19,528 nt of DNA from an uncultured Megasphaera sp. Lineage in GTDB: Bacteria > Bacillota > Negativicutes > Veillonellales > Megasphaeraceae. Below the pieces are notes generated by a model. That model did no database searches. It worked only from the letters and a program-made list of their open reading frames with translations, and had not been told where the DNA came from. Below, in pieces: positions 13,445 through 19,528 of the stretch. A program made the translations under genes and the position numbers. The stretch covers positions 1 to 19,528 of the forward strand of contig URLP01000018.1 of assembly GCA_900548635.1 (NCBI GenBank). Direction: 5' to 3'. The number at the start of each line of letters is the position of its first letter. The first letter of the stretch is position 1.

Positions 13445-14443
13445 ATGCTGAGAAAAAAATTGAAAACTGCTTTGGTCCTGTCTTTGGCGCTGACTTCTTT
13501 CGGTGCTTTTAGTGCTACGTCCGTTGCGTCCTATACGCTGAACCCGGAAGTCAAGGATGCCACGCCGGCCCTCAAACAGGCTGCTGAAATCGGCGTCCGC
13601 ACGTACAATAACCCGCAGATGCAGAATGAAGCCAATACAGACGCCATCCTGGTCCTGAGCTTCGGCACGACTTATAAAGACAGCCGCCAGAAGACAATTG
13701 ACCAGACCGTTGCCGATATCAAAGCCGCTCATCCGGATCAGAAAGTCGTCCTCGCTTTTACGTCGCACATCATCGTCGACCGCATTAAGGCCAAGGAAGG
13801 CCTGACGGTGCCGACGCCGGAACAGGCTATGGCTCAGCTGAAAAAAGAAGGCTATACGCGTGTGGCCATTACGTCTCTCGATATCATTCCGGGTATGGAA
13901 TACGCCTATGATACAGCCATTTTCGATCTCTACAAGAATGACTTCAAGAAACTGACCATCGGCACGCCAATCATGTACTGGATGGGGCAGGAAGGTCAGC
14001 GCGACGATATCGTTGAATTTGTCAAAGCCTTCTCGACGCAGTTCCCGAAAATCGGCAAGAAAGATGCTATCCTGGTCATGGCTCACGGCACGCCCCATCC
14101 GGCCAATGCCTACTACTCGGTTATCCAGAACCGCCTCGATGCCGCTAATCTCGGCAACGTTTACATCTACTCCGTCGAAGGCTGGCCTCATCTCGATACG
14201 GTCATTCCCCAGCTGAAAGCCAAGGGCATCAAGAACGTCATCCTCATGCCGATGATGATGGTTGCCGGCGACCATGCCAACAATGATATGGCCGGTGCCG
14301 ATGCGGATTCCCATAAGAGCATCCTGGAAAAAGAAGGCTTCAAAGTCACGCCGTACATCCATGGTCTCGGTGAAAATGCCGCTGTCCGCCAGATGTTCGT
14401 CGAACGGGCTGATGAAGCCTGGAATGCCTTGGAAGCCCAGTAA
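13445..14443 (+). CDS. cbiK: Exported CbiK-type sirohydrochlorin cobaltochelatase
   Basis: 332 residues. An N-terminal signal peptide (KK, then LKTALVLSLALTSFGAFSA) with likely cleavage near residues 24-29 places the mature protein outside the cytoplasm. The chelatase body has the CbiK metal/catalytic set: His214 in VMAHGTPHP, Glu245 in SVEGWPH and His277 in VAGDHANNDM, spaced like the two histidines and glutamate of Salmonella CbiK. CbiK inserts cobalt into sirohydrochlorin in anaerobic B12 synthesis; exported versions (Desulfovibrio CbiKp) exist and have been linked to metal or haem handling. The cobalamin riboswitch upstream supports a link to cobalt/B12. No other cob/cbi gene is in the window. 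ATG 13445 follows AAGGAG by eight bases. Confidence 0.92.
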   Translation: MLRKKLKTALVLSLALTSFGAFSATSVASYTLNPEVKDATPALKQAAEIGVRTYNNPQMQNEANTDAILVLSFGTTYKDSRQKTIDQTVADIKAAHPDQKVVLAFTSHIIVDRIKAKEGLTVPTPEQAMAQLKKEGYTRVAITSLDIIPGMEYAYDTAIFDLYKNDFKKLTIGTPIMYWMGQEGQRDDIVEFVKAFSTQFPKIGKKDAILVMAHGTPHPANAYYSVIQNRLDAANLGNVYIYSVEGWPHLDTVIPQLKAKGIKNVILMPMMMVAGDHANNDMAGADADSHKSILEKEGFKVTPYIHGLGENAAVRQMFVERADEAWNALEAQ

Positions 14444-14451
14444 TTGACTTC

Positions 14452-14512
14452 TTGGAATTTTTTCCTGCCTGATTAGTCCATTCCTTTCATGGATTATTCC
14501 AATCTTTCTTTG
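14452..14512 (+). terminator. Weak candidate terminator after cbiK
   Basis: TTGGAAT (14452-14458) pairs with ATTCCAA (14496-14502), enclosing a small hairpin TCCAT/ATGGA (14477-14493); TCTTTCTTTG follows. The large loop makes it a weak terminator, and it could instead be an operator for the next gene. Confidence 0.3.
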
Positions 14513-14520
14513 TGCGGCTG

Positions 14521-14529
14521 TGCTATAAT
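14521..14529 (+). promoter_or_regulatory. Extended -10 promoter of the CoA-transferase gene
   Basis: TGCTATAAT (14521-14529) is a perfect extended -10 (TG-N-TATAAT). No good -35 lies 17 bases upstream, which fits an extended -10 promoter. Transcription would start at about 14536, leaving a leader of about 48 nt. Confidence 0.55.
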
Positions 14530-14583
14530 TAAATTATAAAAAACGCATAGTTAATAAGTATGAAGAAATTGGAGATGGCAGTC

Positions 14584-16164
14584 ATGAAACAAGTAAAAAT
14601 CATTACGGCCCAGGAAGCGGCAAAGCTCGTCAAAGACGGTGATGTCGTCACGACCAACGGCTTTGTCGGTTCCGGTCAGCCTGAAGCCTTGACCAGTGCA
14701 CTGGAAGAACGCTTCCTTAACACGGGTTCTCCTCGTGATTTGACGCTTATCTACGCCGCTTCGCAAGGGAACACGGACGGCCGCGGCGGCGACCATTTCG
14801 CTCATGAAGGAATGCTGAAAAAAGCTATCCTCGGCCACTGGAATGCCGTTACAGCCCTGCAGAAACTGGTCAATGAAAATAAAATCCAGGCTTATAACCT
14901 GCCGCAGGGTACACTGGCTCAGTACTTCCGCGACGTCGCAGCCCATCGTTTAGGTACGATTACCCACGTCGGCCTCGATACTTTTGCGGACCCCCGCATC
15001 AGCGGCGGCCGCCTCAACGACGTGACGAAAGAAGATTTTGTCAAAGTCATCAACATCGAAGGTCACGAACAGCTCTTCTATCCGCGCATGGATATGAATA
15101 TCGGCTTCATCCGCGGCACTTATGCCGATGAATGGGGCAACGTCGTGATGACCAAGGAAGTTTCTCCTTTTGACGCGACGCCGTTAGCACAGGCTGTCCA
15201 CAACAGCGGCGGCATCGTCGTCGTCCAGGTCGAAAAAATCGTTAAAGGCGGCACGCTCGACCCGAAACTGGTCAAAGTACCTGGCATCTATGTCGACTAC
15301 GTCGTCCAGGTCGACGATGAAAGCAAACGCCAGCAGTCCTTCGACTGCGAATACGACCCGTCCCTGACGGGCGAAACGACGATTCCTGTCAAAGAACTCG
15401 ATCCGGCGCCGCTCAATGCCAAGAAAGTCATTGCCCGCCGGGCTGCACTCCTGCTCCTCGATATGAGCAGTGAAGCCGTCATCAATCTGGGCATCGGCAT
15501 TCCGGAACTCGTTTCTTCCGTTGCCAACGAAGAAGGCATCGGCGACAGCCTGACCATGACCGTTGAAGGCGGAGCCATTGGCGGCGTACCGCTCGGCGGC
15601 GTCCGCTTCGGTGCTTCTGTCAATGCCGAAGCCTATATGGATCAGGCGACACAGTTCGACTTCTACGACGGCGGCGGCCTTGATCTGACCTGCTTAGGTC
15701 TGGCTGAATGCGATAAAGACGGCAACATCAACGTTTCCAAATTCGGCACGCGCATTGCCGGCTGCGGCGGTTTCGTGAATATCACGCAGAATACGAAGAA
15801 CGTCGTCTTCTGCGGGACCTTTACGACAGGCAAACTGCGTGAAGAAATCAAAGACGGAAAACTTCACATCCTGCAGGAAGGGAAAATCCGCAAATTCGTG
15901 CCCGAAGTCGGCCACATCACCTTCAGCGGCAACTATGCCCGCAAACATAAACAGCATGTCCTCTATATTACAGAACGCGCTGTCTTTGAAATGAAGAAAG
16001 ACGGTGTCCATCTGACAGAAATCGCACCGGGCATCGATCTTCAGAAAGACGTCCTCGACCAGATGGGCTTCAAGCCGATCATCGACGATGTCAAGCTCAT
16101 GCCGGCCTTCCTCTTCGAAGATAAGCCCATGGGCCTGAAGGAAATGAAGAAAAATAGTTTATAG
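14584..16164 (+). CDS. pct: Propionate/acetate CoA-transferase
   Basis: 526 residues from ATG 14584, which stands nine bases after GGAG (14571-14574); upstream ATGs at 14560 and 14578 have no suitably placed site. Family I CoA-transferase with both halves fused. The first half carries GFVGSGQPEALTSALE and NIGFIRGTYADEWGN; the second carries NLGIGIPELVSSVA and the active-site glutamate, Glu328, in TVEGGAIGGVP, which forms the CoA thioester intermediate. GGGLDLTCLGLAECD and GTRIAGCGGF follow. The length and both halves resemble propionate CoA-transferase (Pct) of lactate fermenters, which exchanges CoA between propionyl-CoA or acetyl-CoA and short-chain acids including lactate. Exact substrate preference is not readable. 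Confidence 0.9.
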   Translation: MKQVKIITAQEAAKLVKDGDVVTTNGFVGSGQPEALTSALEERFLNTGSPRDLTLIYAASQGNTDGRGGDHFAHEGMLKKAILGHWNAVTALQKLVNENKIQAYNLPQGTLAQYFRDVAAHRLGTITHVGLDTFADPRISGGRLNDVTKEDFVKVINIEGHEQLFYPRMDMNIGFIRGTYADEWGNVVMTKEVSPFDATPLAQAVHNSGGIVVVQVEKIVKGGTLDPKLVKVPGIYVDYVVQVDDESKRQQSFDCEYDPSLTGETTIPVKELDPAPLNAKKVIARRAALLLLDMSSEAVINLGIGIPELVSSVANEEGIGDSLTMTVEGGAIGGVPLGGVRFGASVNAEAYMDQATQFDFYDGGGLDLTCLGLAECDKDGNINVSKFGTRIAGCGGFVNITQNTKNVVFCGTFTTGKLREEIKDGKLHILQEGKIRKFVPEVGHITFSGNYARKHKQHVLYITERAVFEMKKDGVHLTEIAPGIDLQKDVLDQMGFKPIIDDVKLMPAFLFEDKPMGLKEMKKNSL

Positions 16165-16185
16165 TCTGCAGTTTGCAGTAAAAAG

Positions 16186-16225
16186 AACGGAGCTCGCCGC
16201 TTTTATGCGGCGGCTCCGTTTTTTT
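16186..16225. terminator. Bidirectional terminator between the convergent pct and HTH genes
   Basis: AACGGAGC (16186-16193) pairs with GCTCCGTT (16213-16220), with GCCGC/GCGGC (16196-16200, 16207-16211) extending the stem; T runs follow on plus and the minus side is also U-rich. It serves pct and the convergent HTH gene, whose stop is at 16229. Confidence 0.88.
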
Positions 16226-16228
16226 GCT

Positions 16229-17689
16229 TTATTTCTTCAGTGAAAGTGTCCGGTCGATCAAAGGTTTATATGTTTCGTATTTTTTCTTTAAAGCATCTGC
16301 TGTGTACTGTCGATACGTCGGCTGCTTTTTCATTTTCTGGAAGGCCGCGAGGATGATGGAATGGAGACGGGTACTGCTGATGACATAAAAGGAATCGGCA
16401 TTGTTGTGGAGGTTCTTTTTGTTTTTCTTTAAAAAACCCGTCTTATAATTGGAGTAAAAAGATAAGTTCTGACCGATATACAGGCCGTCACTGGTCGTCG
16501 GCAGCAAGGTAGCCATCGTCAGTTTCGGATTCTTTTCGACGCCTTCAAGGACACTTTGGATTTGTGCCCGCCGTTCGTCTGCTGTAAGATTGTATTCGAT
16601 ATCTGTCAGGTAGATATAGCCTGTATCGATATAGCGCAGCAGGGAAACCATGGGGATGATGAAGTCGATTTCTGACGCGTTGAGGACTTCTTCCCAGGTG
16701 ACGCAGAGGCGCTGGACGGCAATGGCCTGTTCCGGTGAAACGGCGTCGCTGATGCTGTCGAAGACTTCATGGGGCAGGAGAAATTCAAAGCCGTTCGTCA
16801 GGTAAAAGAAGAACTTCGTCGTCGCATAGAAGGCCGTGCGGTAGCCAAGTTCATCGAGGCCGAGGGAGCTGACTGTCGACATGAGGGCTTTTGTTTCACT
16901 GCCTGTGAAACTGAATTTTTCGTAAATATCCCAGGTCAGTTCTTTATCGAAGATATATGTGCACATCTGGAAGCGCGGCTGTGTATCCAGAGCATATTGG
17001 ACGGCAAAAGAGCCTTTGAGGATGATGAGGTTGGCCTGAGGTGTATCGTTTATATCATAGAAGGTAAAATCCAGGTCCAGAAATTGGTCCAGCGTGCGGT
17101 ACATAGCAATCAGGGTTTCCGGCTGCGCTTCGATTTCTCCAAGGTCCAGGCCGACGCGGATGGTTAATTTATGCTTTAAATGGAGGCCTTTGAAATATTT
17201 CCAGAAACCGGCTTTGTCCAAGGTCGTGAATTCGCCCAGGACGAGCAGTTCACCGTCTTCTTCCAGGTTCTGCAGGCTTTTTTGCAGTAAATCGGAGAGA
17301 AAGGCAGCCGTATCGTGATGGCCTGTGATGATTTGGATGGATGCATTTTCCTCTTTGAATTTCGGCGCCCTGTTCTGGTGCAGCGTCGTCCTGTAGGCGG
17401 CGCAGAGGTACTGACCGATTTCAAAACCAAGGTCATCCGTATCTTCTGCAATGGGAAAAGCCTTGAAGAAGGCAGCTTCTTTTTTCTCTTTGGCAATCAA
17501 TTCGGCGAAATATCTTCCCATTTCTTCGTTGATCCGTTCGACGTAGCGCGACGACGGCAGCTTCGTGCCATTGCTCCATTTATTGACATATGAGACGTCA
17601 TAGCCGACGACTTCGGCCAGGGAGATGAATTTTGCCTGTGTAAAAGTAATGAGACGTTTCAGCGTCGCTGCATATCCACCTGAAATCAC
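16229..17689 (-). CDS. Large HTH (XRE-like) protein of unknown function
   Basis: 486 residues starting at GTG (complement of 17687-17689), seven bases after AAAGGAG; the longer frame upstream has no ribosome site. Residues about 17-53 form a helix-turn-helix (TQAKFISLAEVVGYDVSYVN, then KWSNGTKLPSSRYVERI) of Cro/C1 type. The remaining 430 residues are soluble, without membrane spans, and match no domain I recognise; they include ASIQIITGHHDTAAFLSDLL, ELLVLGEFTTLDKAGFWKYF and a lysine-rich end. The size suggests a one-component sensor-regulator. It lies between pct and crt and is divergent from crt, so it is a natural candidate to control one or both. Confidence 0.75.
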   Translation of the reverse strand: MISGGYAATLKRLITFTQAKFISLAEVVGYDVSYVNKWSNGTKLPSSRYVERINEEMGRYFAELIAKEKKEAAFFKAFPIAEDTDDLGFEIGQYLCAAYRTTLHQNRAPKFKEENASIQIITGHHDTAAFLSDLLQKSLQNLEEDGELLVLGEFTTLDKAGFWKYFKGLHLKHKLTIRVGLDLGEIEAQPETLIAMYRTLDQFLDLDFTFYDINDTPQANLIILKGSFAVQYALDTQPRFQMCTYIFDKELTWDIYEKFSFTGSETKALMSTVSSLGLDELGYRTAFYATTKFFFYLTNGFEFLLPHEVFDSISDAVSPEQAIAVQRLCVTWEEVLNASEIDFIIPMVSLLRYIDTGYIYLTDIEYNLTADERRAQIQSVLEGVEKNPKLTMATLLPTTSDGLYIGQNLSFYSNYKTGFLKKNKKNLHNNADSFYVISSTRLHSIILAAFQKMKKQPTYRQYTADALKKKYETYKPLIDRTLSLKK

Positions 17690-17763
17690 ATTCAGTCTCC
17701 TTTCTATATATAAAGATATATACGCAAATCGTATTTGTAAAAAACATGTATATTTTATCATAG

Positions 17764-17844
17764 GGTCCAAAAAAGGCAAGCTTCTTCCTCTTTTGGTCCA
17801 AGACGGTCACAGCTATACTGTAGCCAAAGGTTGGTTCAAGACAG
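17764..17844. promoter_or_regulatory. Repeated GGTCCAA-like boxes and crt promoter region
   Basis: GGTCCAA occurs at 17764-17770 and 17795-17801 (31 bp apart), and GGTTCAA at 17833-17839. The last two are parts of longer repeats TTGGTCCAAGACGG (17793-17806) and TTGGTTCAAGACAG (17831-17844) that flank a -10 TATACT (17814-17819). The boxes lie in the 182-bp space between the divergent HTH gene and crt, so they are candidate operators of that regulator. The crt Shine-Dalgarno is TAGGAGG just before ATG 17872. Confidence 0.45.
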
Positions 17845-17871
17845 GGCCAACAATGTTAGGAGGTTTTCATT

Positions 17872-18654
17872 ATGGCATATAAAAATATTAAATTCGTCAA
17901 TGAAGATGGTATCGGTATTTTAACAATCAGCCGCCCGAAAGCACTTAACGCTTTGAATACGGAAACCGTTCAGGAAATGAATGACTGCATCGGTAAAATT
18001 GAAAATGATGAATCCGTCAAAGTTGTCATCGTTACCGGCGATGGTCAGAAATCCTTCGTAGCCGGTGCGGATATCGTTGAAATGTCTACGAAGAACCCTG
18101 TCGAAGGCCGTAAATTCGGTAAAATTTCTGAAGATACATTTACGCGCATTGAAAATCTGCCCCAGCCGGTCATCGCCGCTGTCAACGGCTACGCTCTCGG
18201 CGGTGGCTGCGAACTTGCCTGCGCCTGCGATTTCCGCTATGCTGCAGAAAACGCAAAATTTGGTCAGCCTGAAGTCGGCCTCGGCATTACGCCGGGCTTC
18301 GGCGGTACCCAGCGCCTGCCTCGTCTCGTAGGCCGCGGTTACGGCAAAGAAATGATTTTCCGCGCCAACATGATCGATGCCAAGGAAGCTTATCGCATCG
18401 GCCTCGTCAACAAAGTCGTTCCGCAGGCTGAACTGATGGATGAATGCAAAAAGGTAGCTAAAGAAATCATGGCCAATGCGCCTATCGCTGTACAGCTCGC
18501 TAAGACGGCTATCAACCGCGGCATCAACTGCGACGTAGTCACCGGCATCTCCTACGAAGATGAAGTCTTTGCCCTCTGCTTCTCCACGGCAGACCAGAAG
18601 GAAGGTATGGACGCTTTCGTTAACAAACGCGCAAAACACTTCCAGGGGAAGTAA
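17872..18654 (+). CDS. crt: Enoyl-CoA hydratase/crotonase (3-hydroxybutyryl-CoA dehydratase)
   Basis: 260 residues, the usual crotonase length. Hydrates crotonyl-CoA and similar enoyl-CoA esters, a step of butyrate/butyryl-CoA fermentation. Oxyanion-hole and CoA regions are seen as SFVAGADIVEM (61-71) and NGYALGGGCELA (105-116). The two catalytic glutamates are at Glu114 (GGGCELA) and Glu134 (GQPEVGLG), both present, followed by GFGGTQRLPRLVG. ATG 17872 has TAGGAGG eight bases before it. No hbd, bcd or etf gene adjoins it, so it stands alone between the HTH gene and a terminator. A very strong ribosome site suggests high expression. Confidence 0.93.
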   Translation: MAYKNIKFVNEDGIGILTISRPKALNALNTETVQEMNDCIGKIENDESVKVVIVTGDGQKSFVAGADIVEMSTKNPVEGRKFGKISEDTFTRIENLPQPVIAAVNGYALGGGCELACACDFRYAAENAKFGQPEVGLGITPGFGGTQRLPRLVGRGYGKEMIFRANMIDAKEAYRIGLVNKVVPQAELMDECKKVAKEIMANAPIAVQLAKTAINRGINCDVVTGISYEDEVFALCFSTADQKEGMDAFVNKRAKHFQGK

Positions 18655-18657
18655 GAT

Positions 18658-18676
18658 AGTTTATAGTTTGTAGTAT
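18658..18676 (+). repeat. Intergenic AGTTTGTAGT repeat copy
   Basis: AGTTTATAGTTTGTAGTA follows the crt stop. The same word family is seen after pct (16162-16180, AGTCTGCAGTTTGCAGT) and in the cbiK leader on the opposite strand (13356-13366). Confidence 0.35.
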
Positions 18677-18688
18677 TGTGATAATAAG

Positions 18689-18732
18689 AGACTGTGCATG
18701 AGAGCAAGTGTTTTCATGCACAGTCTTTTTTA
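18689..18732 (+). terminator. Rho-independent terminator after crt
   Basis: AGACTGTGCATGA (18689-18701) pairs perfectly with TCATGCACAGTCT (18714-18726) over 13 bp, followed by a T run to about 18732. Confidence 0.93.
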
Positions 18733-18746
18733 TAAAGAAATAATTA

Positions 18747-18820
18747 TTCTTTGTTGATTATTTGTTGACAAAAATAGTTAAATAAGGTATGATATAGGTA
18801 TAACAAAGAACAAATATCAA
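18747..18820 (+). promoter_or_regulatory. Superoxide reductase promoter inside nested inverted repeats
   Basis: TTGACA (18765-18770) and TATGAT (18788-18793) at 17 bases make a near-ideal promoter. Around it TTCTTTGTT (18747-18755) is matched by AACAAAGAA (18802-18810), and TTGATTATTTGTT (18754-18766) by AACAAATATCAA (18809-18820) with one gap. Such symmetry over -35 and the start region suggests an operator, perhaps for a redox-responsive repressor, but the boxes do not match the Fur/PerR consensus I know. The leader to the start codon is about 120 nt. Confidence 0.6.
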
Positions 18821-18921
18821 TTAAAAGTACAAAATACTTCATTACCACCTATGAATGACAGATGAATATATAATATATATCCTTATATATGGAACTTGAA
18901 TTTTTTAGAGGAGGAGTTACT

Positions 18922-19272
18922 ATGAAAGACGTTAAATTCTATCAGCTCGAAGGCAAAAATGTACTGGCTCTGCTCAGCGGCAGCGTAGAAGGCGCTGAAC
19001 CGATCGCCGTCGGATCCGTCGATGCAGCGAAAGAAAAACACATCCCTGATATCAAACGCGTAGGCGATAAAATTGAAGTCACCGTTGGCTCCGTCATCCA
19101 CCCGATGCTCGAAGAACACCATATCGAATGGATCGCCCTGGCAACGGACGATAAACTGGAAGTCAAATTCCTCAAACCCGGTGAAGAACCGAAGGCCGTT
19201 TTCGACGCTGTCGACTCCGGCGTCGTCTACGAATCGTGCAACCTCCACGGTGTCTGGAAAGCAGAATTTTAA
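18922..19272 (+). CDS. Superoxide reductase (desulfoferrodoxin/neelaredoxin family, cysteine-less N-domain)
   Basis: 116 residues from ATG 18922 behind GAGGAGG. Reduces superoxide to hydrogen peroxide without making oxygen, a defence in anaerobes. The catalytic iron site is complete: EKHIP motif (Glu38, Lys39, His40), His60 in IHPM, His66 in EEHH, Cys106 and His109 in CNLHGVW. The first 35 residues have desulfoferrodoxin-domain length but none of its four cysteines, so the second iron centre is absent. This is the class III pattern, as in Treponema pallidum, rather than the short class II form. Monocistronic: own promoter upstream and terminator downstream. Confidence 0.92.
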   Translation: MKDVKFYQLEGKNVLALLSGSVEGAEPIAVGSVDAAKEKHIPDIKRVGDKIEVTVGSVIHPMLEEHHIEWIALATDDKLEVKFLKPGEEPKAVFDAVDSGVVYESCNLHGVWKAEF

Positions 19273-19281
19273 TGGATGAAT

Positions 19282-19311
19282 AAAAAAAGGGGCCTGCGGG
19301 CCTCTTTTTTT
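19282..19311 (+). terminator. Rho-independent terminator after the superoxide reductase
   Basis: AAAAAAAGGGGCC (19282-19294) pairs with GGCCTCTTTTTTT (19299-19311) across a TGCG loop, with one G-U type mismatch, and the T run completes the signal. Confidence 0.88.
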
Positions 19312-19320
19312 ATTTTCCTC

Positions 19321-19349
19321 TTGACACAACCTTTACGAAGTAGTATACT
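19321..19349 (+). promoter_or_regulatory. rRNA operon promoter P1
   Basis: TTGACA (19321-19326) and TATACT (19344-19349), 17 bases apart, directly after the terminator. A hairpin CTGTCGGGGCAAGGCCCCACAG (about 19357-19378) follows in its transcript. Confidence 0.75.
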
Positions 19350-19415
19350 AAATGAGCTGTCGGGGCAAGGCCCCACAGAGCGGAATCTTTTGAAAAAAAT
19401 ACTTCAAAAAATTCC

Positions 19416-19444
19416 TTGACAAACCTTTCCGGGTTTGCTAAAAT
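19416..19444 (+). promoter_or_regulatory. rRNA operon promoter P2
   Basis: TTGACA (19416-19421) and TAAAAT (19439-19444), exactly 17 bases apart. An A/T-rich stretch of inverted repeats (19382-19415) lies right upstream, as an UP element would. Two consensus promoters in tandem are typical of rRNA operons. Confidence 0.8.
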
Positions 19445-19450
19445 AAACAA

Positions 19451-19528
19451 GTCGTCGCGAGAGAGCAACGACAGATGACCTTTGAAAACTGAACAATGAA
19501 CTGAATGAACGCCAGAGTGCGAGGTTCT
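19451..19528 (+). other. rRNA operon leader with boxA-like sequence
   Basis: After P2 comes a GTCGT/ACGAC hairpin (19451-19472), then TGACCTTTGAAAACTGAACA (19476-19495), which resembles the boxA and spacer text seen before Firmicute 16S and 23S genes. With two promoters just upstream, a 16S rRNA gene is expected past the right edge; it is not in the window itself. Confidence 0.7.

Noticed and set aside
13427..14362. 311-codon minus-strand frame opposite cbiK
   Set aside because: Antisense to a gene with clear catalytic residues; the frame looks like a codon-bias shadow and reads into the riboswitch terminator.
19476..19528. Start of the 16S rRNA gene inside the window
   Set aside because: The text ends in leader sequence; no conserved 16S start motif is reached before the edge.

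Overview
The window reads as chromosome of a Gram-negative-type Firmicute of the class Negativicutes, most likely Megasphaera or a close relative. This is an inference from three things: an operon order typical of Firmicutes (SRP RNA-dnaX-ybaB-recR-bofA); proteins that fit a diderm envelope (an AsmA-like protein, a lipoprotein RND-type adaptor, an exported CbiK); and acid-fermentation genes (a propionate-type CoA-transferase and a crotonase). No rRNA sequence is inside the window to settle it.

Layout. 1-155: apparent right end of an IS200/IS605-type element with an omega-RNA-like fold. 218-417: promoter, small SRP RNA and terminator. 440-3626: dnaX, ybaB, recR, bofA, tightly packed as in Bacillus but without yaaL. 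3648-8305: a run of same-strand genes with gaps of 0-30 nt: lipoprotein HlyD-type adaptor, IclR regulator, 3-methyladenine DNA glycosylase, DUF2156 protein and Eis-like acetyltransferase. 8306-8768: non-coding stretch with a MITE-like inverted repeat, a terminator and a possible 35-residue membrane peptide on the minus strand. 8769-13066: multi-pass zinc-ribbon membrane protein, overlapping AsmA-like protein, then a PPK2 kinase. 13067-14443: cobalamin riboswitch and terminator controlling an exported CbiK chelatase. 14584-18654: CoA-transferase and crotonase, both on plus, flanking a minus-strand gene for a large HTH protein of unknown function. 18765-19272: a superoxide reductase with a strong promoter inside nested inverted repeats. 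19321-19528: tandem rRNA-type promoters and a leader, so an rRNA operon probably starts just past the right edge.

How the genes work together. The first block serves DNA replication, repair and protein targeting. The CoA-transferase and crotonase belong to acyl-CoA fermentation, and the HTH gene between them is the obvious candidate local regulator, though nothing proves it. Cobalamin-controlled CbiK links to tetrapyrrole and cobalt metabolism. Superoxide reductase fits a strict anaerobe.

Points most worth attention: an A10 slippery run in dnaX where a -1 or +1 shift meets a stop at once; a palindromic element inserted in frame just downstream of it; an apparent ATT start codon; a superoxide reductase whose N-terminal module lost its cysteines; and repeated GGTCCAA-like boxes between the HTH gene and crt. 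I see no CRISPR array, prophage, tRNA gene or known defence system.
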